A stretch of 64,000 bases of DNA from Nymphaea colorata (Eukaryota; Streptophyta; Magnoliopsida; Nymphaeales; Nymphaeaceae), in contig NC_045142.1 of the NCBI RefSeq assembly GCF_008831285.2, positions 1,991,001 through 2,055,000 on the forward strand, in the 5' to 3' direction. The notes beneath the pieces are model-generated. The model was not told the DNA's origin, did no database searches, and saw nothing but the letters and a program-made list of their open reading frames with translations. Shown piece by piece: positions 47,501 through 58,948 of the stretch. The position numbers and the translations under genes were made by a program. Each line of letters opens with the position of its first letter. Positions within the stretch are counted from its first letter, which is position 1.

Positions 47501-50500
47501 TCACACACGGAATTAGCTTCTTTTAGTAGGAGGCTTCAAGTAAAAAACATCATTTTTCTTTATAGGTCACCGGGTTTCATTATGTGCTACCATGTGTTCA
47601 ATGAGATAGCATGCTTCTCATTTTTTTTTTTTCATATGTTGTTGGAGAAACATTTTCAAAGCTGCGAAGCAATTTATTTTTGCAAAAACACTGGAATTAT
47701 GCAATTAGTTTGCTAAAGTTTGTCAATTGACCAATATATTTCCATCATACTGATTTCCATAAATTATCCAATGTTTGGCTTGTTTAGGAAAATCCAGAGC
47801 CCTTCCCTCTACCTACAGAAGCCACCATCATAAATGCAGCGGCTGGTTGGGCTCATTGTGTTGCTGTCACAGGTAGTGTCTTCCCACTCGTGTTCACATT
47901 AATAATTATTGATGTTTCTGTGGGACATTAACAAAGTCTTGAAACTGTAGAAAATGGAGGCGTCTATACTTGGGGTTGGAAAGAATGCGTTCCAACTGGG
48001 AGAGTTGTAACAGATCAATCCACTACAGAAAATTTGGAGAAAGATGTGACAGAGAAACATAATGGGTCATTTATTGAAGAAGGTATTTAATGGATTTATA
48101 ACAATTTCTCCATTTGTTACATCAAGCTTGAAGATTCTTTTTTAGGGCTTTGACTTGCTTTAATAGTGTTTATACAGAGTTCCTATTATTTTATTGCATG
48201 TTGCTGTGAACTTTGTGACAGTTAGCCCCAAATCACAAGTCAGTCATTCAATTTTAAGACGACAAAGTAGTGGAAGCGTATCTAAACATGATAATAAAGT
48301 GGGTGAGGAAGGTACCAAGCGGAGAAAGTTATCAACAGCCAAGCAAACTTCTGAAAGCCCCACAACTGAGGAAGCCATGTCAGCACTTCCATGTCTGGTT
48401 TCACTGAGTCCAGGTGTGAGGATCGCCATGGTTGCTGCTGGTGGAAGGCATACGTTGGCACTATCAGGTAGGAATTGCTTTGGCATGCATTGGCACTAGC
48501 GTGTAAGAATTGCTTAGGCATTTTTATTTTTACAAATCAACCACTTGTTTGCTTTGTTAGGGAAGGCTCAAATATTCCCTTTTGTAGCTTGTCTCTGAAA
48601 ATTTTAGTGATCGTGCTAGAGCTATGCAATCAAAAGCATGGTGGCTGATCTATTCTTTTTTCCCTAAAGTTTCAGATGTGGGTCAAGTTTGGGGATGGGG
48701 CTATGGAGGAGAAGGACAGCTAGGCTTGGGTTCTCGAATACGGATGATATCCTCTCCTCATCCGATAGCTTGTGTTGAGACCTCTTCCTATGTGAGGGAC
48801 AGAATTCCTGGCCTTCCCAGACGAGGCGTGGCTTCTGATTCTCAGGTCTATAAGGTTCCTGGGACCTGCATCAAGGCTATTGCATGTGGAGGTCGACATA
48901 GTGCAGTAGTAACAGGTACACATTTAATAGATCTTTTTTTGTGTGTCATGTCTGATATCTGCAATCGACAGCAAATGAAATTCTATTTGTACAATAAACT
49001 GGATATTGAACCGCAAGGTTTCCAAATACCTCTCTCGGTTGGTTGTCTTGAAACCTCTGAAGTCTAGCTAGACTCTAGATTTTGGTAGTAAGTGAATGAA
49101 TCCTTTACTATAAGGCCTAAGTATGGAATGGCCTTCCCTGGTTGGCTGGCGATGATTACCTGGGTTTTTTTAATAAGAATAGTCGGAATATGGTACAATA
49201 GATAATCCAGATCTGTAGGTCAGCCGTGGCTTCTATCATGATAAAGAAGAAAAGTCAGATTGGTTTTGGATTTTACAAATCTTGGGTTAATTTCTGGCAT
49301 TACTATACTGGCTTCTGAATTGCTGCATTTTGCTAAAAAGTTTTTCCATTTACGCCACCAAACAAAAATTCTTCTTTCAGCTCAGTTGAAGAAATTACAA
49401 TTTAAGGTTCATGTTCTCATTGTAATGCAAGTTCTCCATTCACTCGAAAAAAAAGAGAAACAACTCCCTGCTCGAAACTTGATGCATTTCTCCCCAGCTC
49501 TTCTGTCAAAAAGAATTTTATCATTTTATGCGTGTTTTGCTTCTGCAACTATATCTCCTAAAACAAAAACCTTTTCTCCTTGTTTCTTGTTTTTTTATTA
49601 TCTATTAAAGCTTTCAGTTTTTTCTTGTGTGTCCCCTGTGCTGTGTTATGAAGCAAGCTCCTTATTTGTTAGTCTCATTGTTTCTGTTTTATTATTTTGG
49701 TCGTGTTTCTGGTTGCTGCTTTAATAGCCAATAGCCATTACTAGTTTGCCTTCAAGATGTTTATTTTCAGGTCTGCTGTATACAAATCTGAACCTGCGGC
49801 TGTGTTTGTTCATACTTTTCTGGCTTTTTCCTCTGTTTGGGCTTTATTCTTATGGGCTTCCCATTTCCTTGCAGTGATTTCCAACTACTTTAATTGTTCT
49901 ATTCGGTGTTGCTAAAATCAGTGTACACTTGGCTGACCAAGTAGGATCCTTTTCTATTTGATACAGGGTCAGATTGAAGGGGTATACTGGCATACTTTCA
50001 TAATTTGATATTATATCTTTTATACTCCCAAAATTTTCTTATTTTTAATTTTGTTTCCAATTTTCACATTATATACATAATTTTCATTTAATGCACTAAT
50101 GATTCTGATTTTCATTTGATTAAACCCTTCTCCAATTCAATCCAGAAACTAATTTTGATAACATTGCCTGTTTTCATGGATTAAGGATTACGCTCTGTAT
50201 TCTTGTCCTTGTTGTTCCTTGTTTTACTTCGTCATTTTTTTCGCTCCAGTATTCCTAGATATGATATTAATGCCGTTTGCGTTACTCCTTGTTCTGCTTC
50301 TGCGTAAGCCTCTTTGCATTTGATGTGAGTGGATACCTTTGAGGAAGCTTGATCACCAACTAATCCTTGTGGATCATTTTTCATGTGATTTATGGAAATA
50401 TGATGATTTCGATTGATGACAGACGCAGGTGCTTTACTAACTTTCGGATGGGGATTATACGGACAGGTAAATGTTGGTATTTCCGTACTTTTTCTACGTT

Positions 50501-52040
50501 GGGCTATCTGAATTTTTCTATATTGCTATCTGGTGGCTCTCTGAAAAACGAAAGCATGTGTTTTAGGTTTGGAAGATCATTACAACTAATGTCGCATGTG
50601 CTACTCCTTTTGAGTTTTACATCCTGCCTTTTCCCATGATTAAAAAAAAGGAAAACCAATTATCTCATGAAAATAGATATTTCTTTGACAAAAGAAGGCA
50701 CTGGTTGCAGATCCATTTTAGCATAAAGGAGAATAATCTGTGACTGCACATACGTATTTGTTCCATATTGGCCCTTATTCTTTTAAAATGCTTGCTTTGA
50801 AAAACTGACTTGGGCTGATCTGACCAGTCCAAGAACCAAGTCAGCTCTCATCTCGAGTCAGAAGTTTGCTAATGGCGTTTCACTTGGCTTAGTGTGGACA
50901 AGGAAGCACGGATGATGAGCTCAGCCCTAGTCTTGTATCATCTCTATGGGGTGTCCAAATTGGAGGGGTCGCAGCAGGTTTGTGGCATACAATCTGTACC
51001 TCCGTTGAAGGCCAAGTTTATGCTTTCGGAGGTAACCAATTTGGGCAACTTGGAACAGGAAATGATCAAGCTGAGGTAATATTTTGTCGATATTATGGGT
51101 TTTTTGAGGATCTTAAGAATCTTCATGCATTCTCATTAATTTGGTTTGTCGTTTTTCTAGACTCTTCCTAGGCTTCTATCGGCTCCTTCGCTGGAAAACA
51201 AGCATGCCAAGCTAGTTTCATGCGGTGCACGACATAGTGCGATACTTACAGGTAAACTAGCAACTTGTGCAGGGATATCATTCTGTTCAACTTTCAACTT
51301 TCATCTGTATATCAAGGTAGCGGTCATCCTTTCGATGCCGAATCTCCTGGAGTTCTTGTCTCATAGAATGCCTGCCAAAGTATAGGACTTTTTCCCGGTT
51401 CATCCTTAAAATTATGGCCATCTATTGATAAATCAATGCTCGTCTTGTTGCTACTGCTTACCTATTTTTGAATTTCGTAATTTCCCCTGGCGTTTAACTT
51501 GTGGATTGAAATCTGTTTTCCTGTCAACACGGAAAATGAAGTAAATATTGGTTATTAAATGGGTTATATGATTTTTCTTTTGTAGCTTGAGTGTTTCTGT
51601 TTATTTCGCCCAACCTAAATGCCTCCTTTATAAAACCGTTCATTAGAAGTGTAGCTGCCGTCCAGTAAGAAAATGGGGTGAAAGTTTATATACGAGTCAT
51701 CAATTGATACTCTTCCCGTGAGAAAATGAAAGCAGAAGAATTCTAACTGGAGACATTTCTTGATACAGAGGAAGGAGACGTATTCAGCTGGGGATGGAAC
51801 AAGTACGGGCAGGTATGAAAACTCATGCAACGGCACCTTGCATTCTCCCTTTACTGTCGGAGTTTGTGTCTCACGCCTTTGCGAGAAATCTAAAGGCTTT
51901 TAACTTGTGAAGCACAGCTTGGCTTGGGTGACGTGATCGACCGCAGCATCCCTTCTCAAGTTCCACTCATTGATTGCCATCCAACGAAGGTTGCCTGCGG
52001 GTGGTGGCACACTTTGCTGTTGGCCGAGTCTCCTCCATGA
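44550..52040 (+). CDS. RCC1-repeat (beta-propeller) protein, 11 exons, 484 aa
   Basis: A member of the plant RCC1/UVR8-like group. The N-terminus MWGYLPGATPQRSPILSP resembles the Arabidopsis subgroup that includes the cold-tolerance factor TCF1. That assignment is from memory of the family and not certain. Exons: 44550-44748, 47307-47374, 47788-47872, 47951-48082, 48222-48467, 48676-48915, 50423-50466, 50893-51075, 51161-51251, 51769-51812, 51918-52040 (1455 bp, GT-AG, TGA stop). Repeats show the usual signatures: GWAHCVAVT then VYTWGWKECVPTG, GGRHTLALS then VWGWGYGGEGQLGLG, GGRHSAVVT then LLTFGWGLYGQ, GLWHTICTS then VYAFGGNQFGQLGTG, GARHSAILT then VFSWGWNKYGQLGLG, and a final GWWHTLLLAE. A charged linker (KRRKLS) interrupts the propeller in exon 5 and may be a nuclear signal. 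ATG 44550 was chosen; 44604 is an alternative. Confidence 0.92.
45640..46700. repeat. Possible degraded LTR-retroelement fragment in RCC1 intron 1
   Basis: Within the 2.56-kb first intron, TGGCAACAAGTGGTATAAAAGC at about 46050 resembles the region after an LTR, where copia elements carry a primer site of the type TGGTATCAGAGC. No intact gag or pol frame is visible and no LTR pair was found. Weak evidence. Confidence 0.2.
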
Positions 52041-52366
52041 AAGCTCTTAGAAGGCCGTATACACGGAAGCAAGCAGAGAAGCCTTGGTTCCTCATTTTTG
52101 GGAGGTTAGGAGAGCATTGGTGGTCCGGGCACCGACTAACAATAAACGGAAGTTACATGTCTTCATTCTTTTGTGGCCTACGTTGTACAGCCAAACAAGT
52201 TCGACAAATAGTTGATTCTAAGTTATACATGAATCATTGGTAGTATATTATCGCATACAGGTTGTGAAATGAGACTTTCTGGTGCTGTTTGGCCTAAACA
52301 AAATCAGTATATGAATCACAGAGAGCTAAAAGGCAGGTGAGCTAGGTTAAACTACTCGGCAGCTGA
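52041..52366. other. Short convergent spacer between RCC1 and LHW-like genes
   Basis: The two genes point at each other with 326 bp between their stop codons, so their 3' UTRs must share or nearly meet in this stretch. Nothing else is recognised. Confidence 0.6.
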
Positions 52367-55300
52367 TTAAAATTTGCTTAATGTAGCGTTATGTCTGGGC
52401 TGGAAGAGTTGCATTAATGGCCAAAGTATGTCCATTCTCTGAAAGCCTCTGCTAACCTGTTTAGGAACATGTGCCAAGATTCATTAGTATCCAAGAGAGA
52501 GAGAGAGAGAGAGAGTAAAAGTGTATGTGTGTGCATGTGTGCGTTGGTGTGCTAGATACCTCAATGATGAAATGAGCCCATAACTTATCTTCTCGAGTCT
52601 CTGTAACTCCTTTGAGGATAGTCATCCCTAAGTTCCTAATCACCTGAGCTATCTCTAGAAATAACCCCTGGTCTTCACAGAGCATCTGCATATAACATTG
52701 TTGTAAGAAAACATTAAAACGCAGGAGAAAAGGACATAACATTGATGTAAGAAAACATTAAAACGCAGGAGAAAAGGACTTGTTCTAGGTTGCTGTTGGA
52801 GGCGGACATCGGGGTATCGGGCCCGGGTTGGTGCGATGGATACTTGGTTCGACCCAATAAATTCTATATATTTTTTATTATTATAAAATGTATTTTATAT
52901 TCAAATTTGTGTTGTATTAAAAAAATAAAAATTGTTTTGTATTAAAAAAAATTATTGTAATTGGGTTGGGCCGGGTTCAGGCTCGAGACCCAGGACCTGG
53001 GCTCAGACCCGACTCTTATCCAGTCGGCCCAATGCCCAGGCCTAAGTTACTGTTTGAGTTTATCTCAGAAAATGAACAAGTGCTTAGATTCGGCATGCTC
53101 GGATACATGTTGAGGCAGGCATCTAAGCATATTTAAGTGGGTTCAGTGAGCTCCCGGCCTCAAACATGAAGGGGATATGGCGATCCGGTACAGACTCAAA
53201 GCGGCAAAAGCCTTTTGCCGTCTATTTTTAACCCATTAGAAACAATGACTAAAAGGATCAGGGGTACCTCAACGAGCACGTGACCAGGATGACTCAGATT
53301 CTCCACGATCAGTGGGCATGAACCAGACTGGCTTCCCAACTCAACAGCCCAGGTCGCACCTTTCGAATGAAGAGAGTTAGAACCTTCATCATTAACAACC
53401 TGCACGATGCCCAGAACAACTTAATTACTATCACGATCCGAAGTGTGCCCATTTGGCCCACAGAGAGAGGGAGAGCCTGTTCCTATGAGAGGGAGAGGAA
53501 GAGGGCCTGTCCCTAGCTGTGCCCGAGCTATCTGTAGGTTTTCAACCAATTATTTCCAGCTAGACCGGATGGTCATGTTGCCATGACCAATTATGTCGTG
53601 TGGATAAAAGTTATTTATTATTGCAGCAACACTGAATATGCTCCTTCTGTCGCCATTGATTTTGGTGGACGGTAAAGCCAGGGAGGAGCATATTTGTTGC
53701 ACCTAACATCAACACCGTTGACAAATAAAATAAGTAAATCGCTAAAATTAATCTGCAAAAGATTGCAGACGCTGCAGACAAATGTATGAGAAGAAGCTAC
53801 ATGCGTAAGATGTGACTCCGTAGCTTATTCAGTCTGGAACTTTAAAATTTGCAAACCATATCAATATCAGGACTAAACGTACCTTTGGCCGTGCGCATTT
53901 CTTCAACTTATCCACATGGTTTGTGACACTTCGCAAGAACAACATATGCTTGATGGTTCGTTCAAAGAGCGCATCGATGCTGCACTGCAATCGCCAATGA
54001 CCCACAAATGGTGTTTCAAATGTCGGAAAATCCCGAAGGCAAACATTCACAAAAAGGCACTCCAAGAGAGTGTTTTCCAAAGCGGTTACTCACCTTAGAT
54101 CCTTCTGGTACAATCTCTCTCAGCTCTTTAATGCGGTCTTGGATCTGTTGTCTGTCTCTTGGCCTTGGCCTACCGCTTTCACCAGGCTTACTCTTCTTCT
54201 TATTTGATTTCGGTAACTTGACTTCGTCCTTAGACAATACAGATCCTGCGTTTATTCTCTTTGGGTCGTCAGTTTGCGGCCCAGGCGGTGGTATGGTTGC
54301 CGATTCTTCAGACCAAGAGATAAAGCCACGACGTGGATAGCTCCAGGGTTCCAGATCATGCAGCAGAAAGTCGCTCTGAATGCCATTGCTTTGAGTTTGA
54401 GTTTTACGATAAGCAAGAGCCGCCTCCTGGATGTGACTAGAAGGTTTAACATCCGTCGATCTAAGTGGAAAATTCTTAACTGCGTCATCAGCCACAGAAT
54501 CGGGCACATCATCTTGTGTTTCAGAGTAAAGACCACAGCCTACAAATGAGCCATCAGATGGTTTAGCTGAAGTCGGCTGAGAAGCAGCTTCATTTTTTAG
54601 GGAAATGCACGCATCAGCCACAACGGCATCTAAAAGGTGCTCTGACTTGCTTCCATCCATTAACCACTCTTTGATTTCCCCAAGCAAGTCAGAAGCACTT
54701 TCTTGTAAAATGAACCTATCAACCGTAGGGCTTCCAGTGCTAGAACCATCAAGATTTGCAACAGCGCCAAGACAGAAATAAGACGCCCTTTCTTGACATG
54801 ACGTCTGTCCAAGTGCTTTATGTAGTTCAGAATCATTCGGAAACTTGAAGGTGTCATCAGCAATTGCCTCGGCCATCTCTACAGTATATCCCCTTCCAAA
54901 AAGTTGATAAGCGCTTTCTTCAGACATGAAACTGCATGTATCATCAAGGAACGTTTGGCTTCCCGAATGTGAAGCGTAAGTGACGTTGCAGATCAGATTT
55001 TGCTCAAGATTTTTGTCCAACGTGTGAGATGTATACGGGATTTCAGCAAAAAAATTCTGATCAGGTGTATCGCATCTAGATTGTGGGCCGGCTTCTATGT
55101 TGTTGCAAAGTTGGGTCTCATCATTCAGCAGGGCCGCAGTCACATATAGGGAATTGTCTTCCATATGCCAACTTTGCATATGTGAAGATTCAGCTAAAGC
55201 TGTTGGTACCAAATCCGTCACCATCTCATCGTCTGAACCATGCCCACCACCTGGACCAAATTTACAGGCGTACAAACCCTTGTGCCACATCTCAGGATCA

Positions 55301-56317
55301 TCCTCAACAGTCAACATTGGTAAATTTGAAAATTCGCTATTCAACAAGCTACTCTTTATCGCCTGGTCTGCGTCTAAAGTTGCCAGACCAGGGGCCTTCT
55401 CAAACAGTGTCTCCCAAGGTTTTTGCTGTGAAAGGTTATAGGCTGTATATGAAGTTGCCGAGCTTGCAGGTAAACCAGAGCCTAGAATGAGCATTTCGGG
55501 CAGGCAACCCACTGAGGAGACCGTAAATCCCACCTCAGATGGAAGATGAAGATGGATAAATAAAGACCTAATGTGGTCCACCAGCTGCACGTCCTCTCTC
55601 ATCTGTTTAATCATAAGAAGTCCTCGGGTGAGTTAGTGGGCTATGGTAGGAGAACAATGCTAAGAAACGTATGCATAACAAGCACACAATTTTATAAAAT
55701 TACATTCCAAACATGGTTTCATGAGGAAGCAGAAATAGCTGGTTATGAGGCAGGAAACAACTGACAACAGGAAAATGTGCAATAAGTAACCAGAAACTAG
55801 AAGGTCGCAAATATCTAAGTTAATGACTTCGATAAGACAAACACCGATTTAGTTGTTCACGTACGCTCAGGAAGACACGGTCCTACTGCCTTCATTAAAG
55901 AGAAAATGTAAGATGGATCACTGAATGTGAAGTAAAGCAAATAGACAAGATCTGCAAGATAAGGTTGACAAAGCAAATCATAATACAGAAAATGACGACC
56001 AGGGACTAAATTACGGAGATTTATCGTTGATCCTAACAGATTACATGTATACCCAAAAGCAGGGAACAAAACGCTTGTTCATACTTTAGGGGATGCCTCC
56101 GCCATATTTACGTGCCTCGACGGAGTTGGAAGTAGCCTAATGAAGTTCAAAACTAATATGACGATAATTCAGCAAGATACTTGGGAAGCTAGTTGGAAGT
56201 TGGAACCCTGAAACAAAACAAAGCTTTTCCAAATTTATCTGGACTTGTAGACAATTAACAAGTCCATACCTGACACTTGCGCTTTGAAGACAAACTCTTC
56301 TGCTTGTTACTTGTTAG

Positions 56318-56373
<56 letters not shown>

Positions 56374-58412
56374 GACGAGAATTCAGCAAGAAGCTAGTTG
56401 GAACCCCTCAATGTGAAACAAAACAAAGCTTTCCAAAATTTATCCGGAATTGTAGATAATTAACAAGTCCATACCTTACATGCGCTTTGAAGACGCTCTT
56501 CTGCTTGTTAGTCTATTCACAACAATATATATAGACATATATACACTGAACAAATGGGCTCATGCCATTTAGAAGAAACTTTTAAGCAATTCATTTTAAC
56601 TCAGTTCTCTCTTCTAGGGTACTTATGTCATTTAATTAAAAGATAATACAATTTCTACTAACAAATTTAACCTCCAGTTCTCAACAAATAATTTGCAAGT
56701 TAAGGCAGGAATAAAATTTTTGAACAGCTGTAAGGCAGGTACCAGAAAATAGACAAATTCAACCATGCAGTTTAATTATTCATAATTCAATAAAAATGAA
56801 TGACACCAAAAAACGGAAAGAATGGCAAGCAAATGCATATACTTCTTTAGAGCGGAATCACGAGAAACCTCAAACACACGCATAACAAGGAGGGATATCA
56901 GGCTGAAGGCTCGGCCTAATAAGAGCTGGGCCCCAGATGCCTGTTCCATATTGGGCCCAGCCTGGGCCGATAATTAATATGAACTAACGGTTCAACTTCC
57001 TTTCCATGAGGACCTAAGCCTGACCAGAACAAGCATCAGGTAGTTCGAAGTTGAGGTAAGTTTGATCGTGGGAGTCTCAGGATGGGCTACCGCCTAGGTT
57101 GGATCAGCCTGACAGACCCTTTAAAGGCCCCAGTCAGTAGTCAGACAGCCAACTCGACCGCTACCATCAAAACAAGCATAGGCTGATTACTCACTGTTGA
57201 TAGGGCGCCAAGCTGCACCAGACCATATGGCATCACAGGTACGAGCACCATTGTCTACAAAAAGTCAAGTTTTATTAACAATCAGTGAAGAAAAATCAGT
57301 TTTATTAACGATCATAACGAAAAGGATAAAAAAAAATACAAACTACATCAGTTCGAAAACACATTAAAATCATGTCAAAGCAAGCAAAACCAGCAATAAA
57401 AGAAAAAACTCACCTTGATACCAGCTGCAAATTGGATTCTCCACTCATCTGGAAGCTGCACACACAACACATCAGCTTTGAATGAAATTTCTCAACACAC
57501 TGGTGATAGTTGTAACTAATAACTAAATAAGTCAGGCCGTGCCTTAGGATATCCCCTTAAACAAACTCACCCCATGTGACAGTTCAGAATTTTCGACGAA
57601 ATTAGGATCCTTTTCAGCCAAAGCCCAATGGTGCCTCCCGGACTTCATTATTTGGCTAATCACACTGAAATATGGACGTCAACATGGTCATATATTTAAC
57701 GGACGTAAATTAATGGCTTGAACAGATATCCTATTTATAGATGGCCGTTTGAGCAAAGAAAAGGATTCTTAAGCCAAGAAAAATTATTGAAAGGTGCATA
57801 CCCTTCTTCCAGAGAATACACATGGTGTGACATATTTGCGATCGTTACTTGAAGATCAGATCCATAATATCCACTCACAGCGCCGCCAGAATGATTCAAT
57901 TCGTTTCTGTATAAGCATGAACCCGCATCTGCGCTATTTACATTCGGAGATTCTGGGAAATTATAGTAAGCCTCACTGCATGTCAGCAGCCTGTAAGAAG
58001 AATAAGATGAGGAAATTAGTCAGAAGTGTTCGCACATAATAGTTGTCAAGGCATCCCATCAACATGTGCGCAAGTCGATAAAGGCAAGTTTTATATTCAT
58101 CCGTGTGGAAGGAAAAATAAGTCTCTCCACAAGTTCTAATTTTAATACGCTCAAGCAATCTAGGGAACATAAAATGCAGCTGAAGCAGTTACATAGCTCC
58201 AGAAAGTTAGACACACACATATATATTAATGATACATAAAATTTAAGAATTTATCATTAAAAAAATTTATTAAATTGATATTAAACATAGTTTATGATGC
58301 AGTAACGGCTAACAACGCTATGGTTGATTTATGATCTTTTTAATAACGAATTTTTAAATTTTAGCTATACTATAAATATCTGGCACCACTTGCCGGAGCA
58401 TCATTCAACTCC

Positions 58413-58449
<37 letters not shown>

Positions 58450-58948
58450 CGAGGATAGGTACAGCGACAGACAAAAGCTACACGAGAAGCCCCGCCTTCA
58501 TACGCACAATCATTTGTTTAGACAATAATGCTGTAAGACAACAATATCATATTTCAGCAAAATAATGATAAATAAACGAGATAAAAACATAAGAGTTTAC
58601 GTCAGAGGTGGCTGATGCAGACCGGAACCAGAAATGAAATGAACAGGGAAAGGGTTTTTCGAAACCGCTGGAAGGAGCTCAAGGGACAGCACATTCAAGG
58701 AAAGGAAAAATCGCAGAACTGCAGAAATTTCAGAATGATGGAGAAGACTACGAGCAAAAGAGATAAACCCGTACTAATTTGAGAAAGGATCACGCAGACA
58801 GAGGTGAAAAAAAAAAATGCGAATAGGAGCGAGGGAGGACGTACATGCAGTGTGGGTTCTTAGGCTTCCAGAAGACTGCATAGTTCCATCCGCTATCGTT
58901 GCAAATACTTCTCAGGAGCAGATGCACGGTCATGCGACTCATCTCCAT
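52367..58948 (-). CDS. LHW-type bHLH transcription factor, 10 exons, 815 aa
   Basis: Belongs to the LONESOME HIGHWAY group (LHW, LHL1-3), which pairs with TMO5-type bHLH proteins to drive vascular cell division. The role here is inferred from the family; which of the four it matches is not settled. Exons in transcript order: 58948-58845, 57990-57802, 57664-57571, 57455-57414, 57254-57195, 55602-54094, 53984-53883, 53399-53268, 52685-52560, 52456-52367 (2448 bp, GT-AG, TAA stop). The N-terminal MYC-type domain (residues 1-165) shows CNDSGWNYAVFWKPKNPHC, MLLTCSEAYYN and MVLVPVMPYGLVQLGALS. A long variable acidic middle follows. The bHLH (about 640-692) has GRPRPRDRQQIQDRIKELRE and SIDALFERTIKHMLFLRSV. 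The C-terminal ACT-like part has CEDQGLFLEIAQVIRNLGMT and RMDILWPLMQLF. Confidence 0.93.
52692..52779. repeat. 44-bp direct duplication beside an LHW-gene splice site
   Basis: ATAACATTG(T/A)TGTAAGAAAACA and the following 23 bases are repeated at 52692 and 52736. On the coding strand this covers the region just before the acceptor at 52685, so branch point and pyrimidine tract are duplicated. Confidence 0.8.
52797..53045. mobile_element. GGGCC-type MITE (249 bp) in an LHW-gene intron
   Basis: Flanked by 8-bp target duplications GTTGCTGT (52789-52796) and GTTACTGT (53046-53053), 7/8. The left end TGGAGGCGGACATCGGGG pairs imperfectly with the right end CGGCCCAATGCCCAGGCCTA. The size matches the 246- and 258-bp relatives. 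It sits in the intron between the exons ending at 53268 and starting at 52685. Confidence 0.8.
56320..56366. repeat. (TA)n microsatellite in LHW-gene intron
   Basis: About 22 TA units inside the large intron 55603-57194. The 110 bp on either side are similar to each other (AAGCTAGTTGGAA...ACAAAACAAAGCTTT...GACAATTAACAAGTCCATACC and a second copy at 56390-56475), a local direct duplication split by the microsatellite. Confidence 0.8.
58421..58448. repeat. (TA)n microsatellite in LHW-gene intron 1
   Basis: About 14 TA units between exon 1 (58845) and exon 2 (57990). Confidence 0.9.

Noticed and set aside
49260-49724. 154-codon plus-strand frame
   Set aside because: Lies within the RCC1 intron 48916-50422, is T-rich (phenylalanine- and leucine-rich) and has no recognisable motif.
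55083-55490. Plus-strand frame of 135 codons
   Set aside because: Antisense of the large LHW-like exon.
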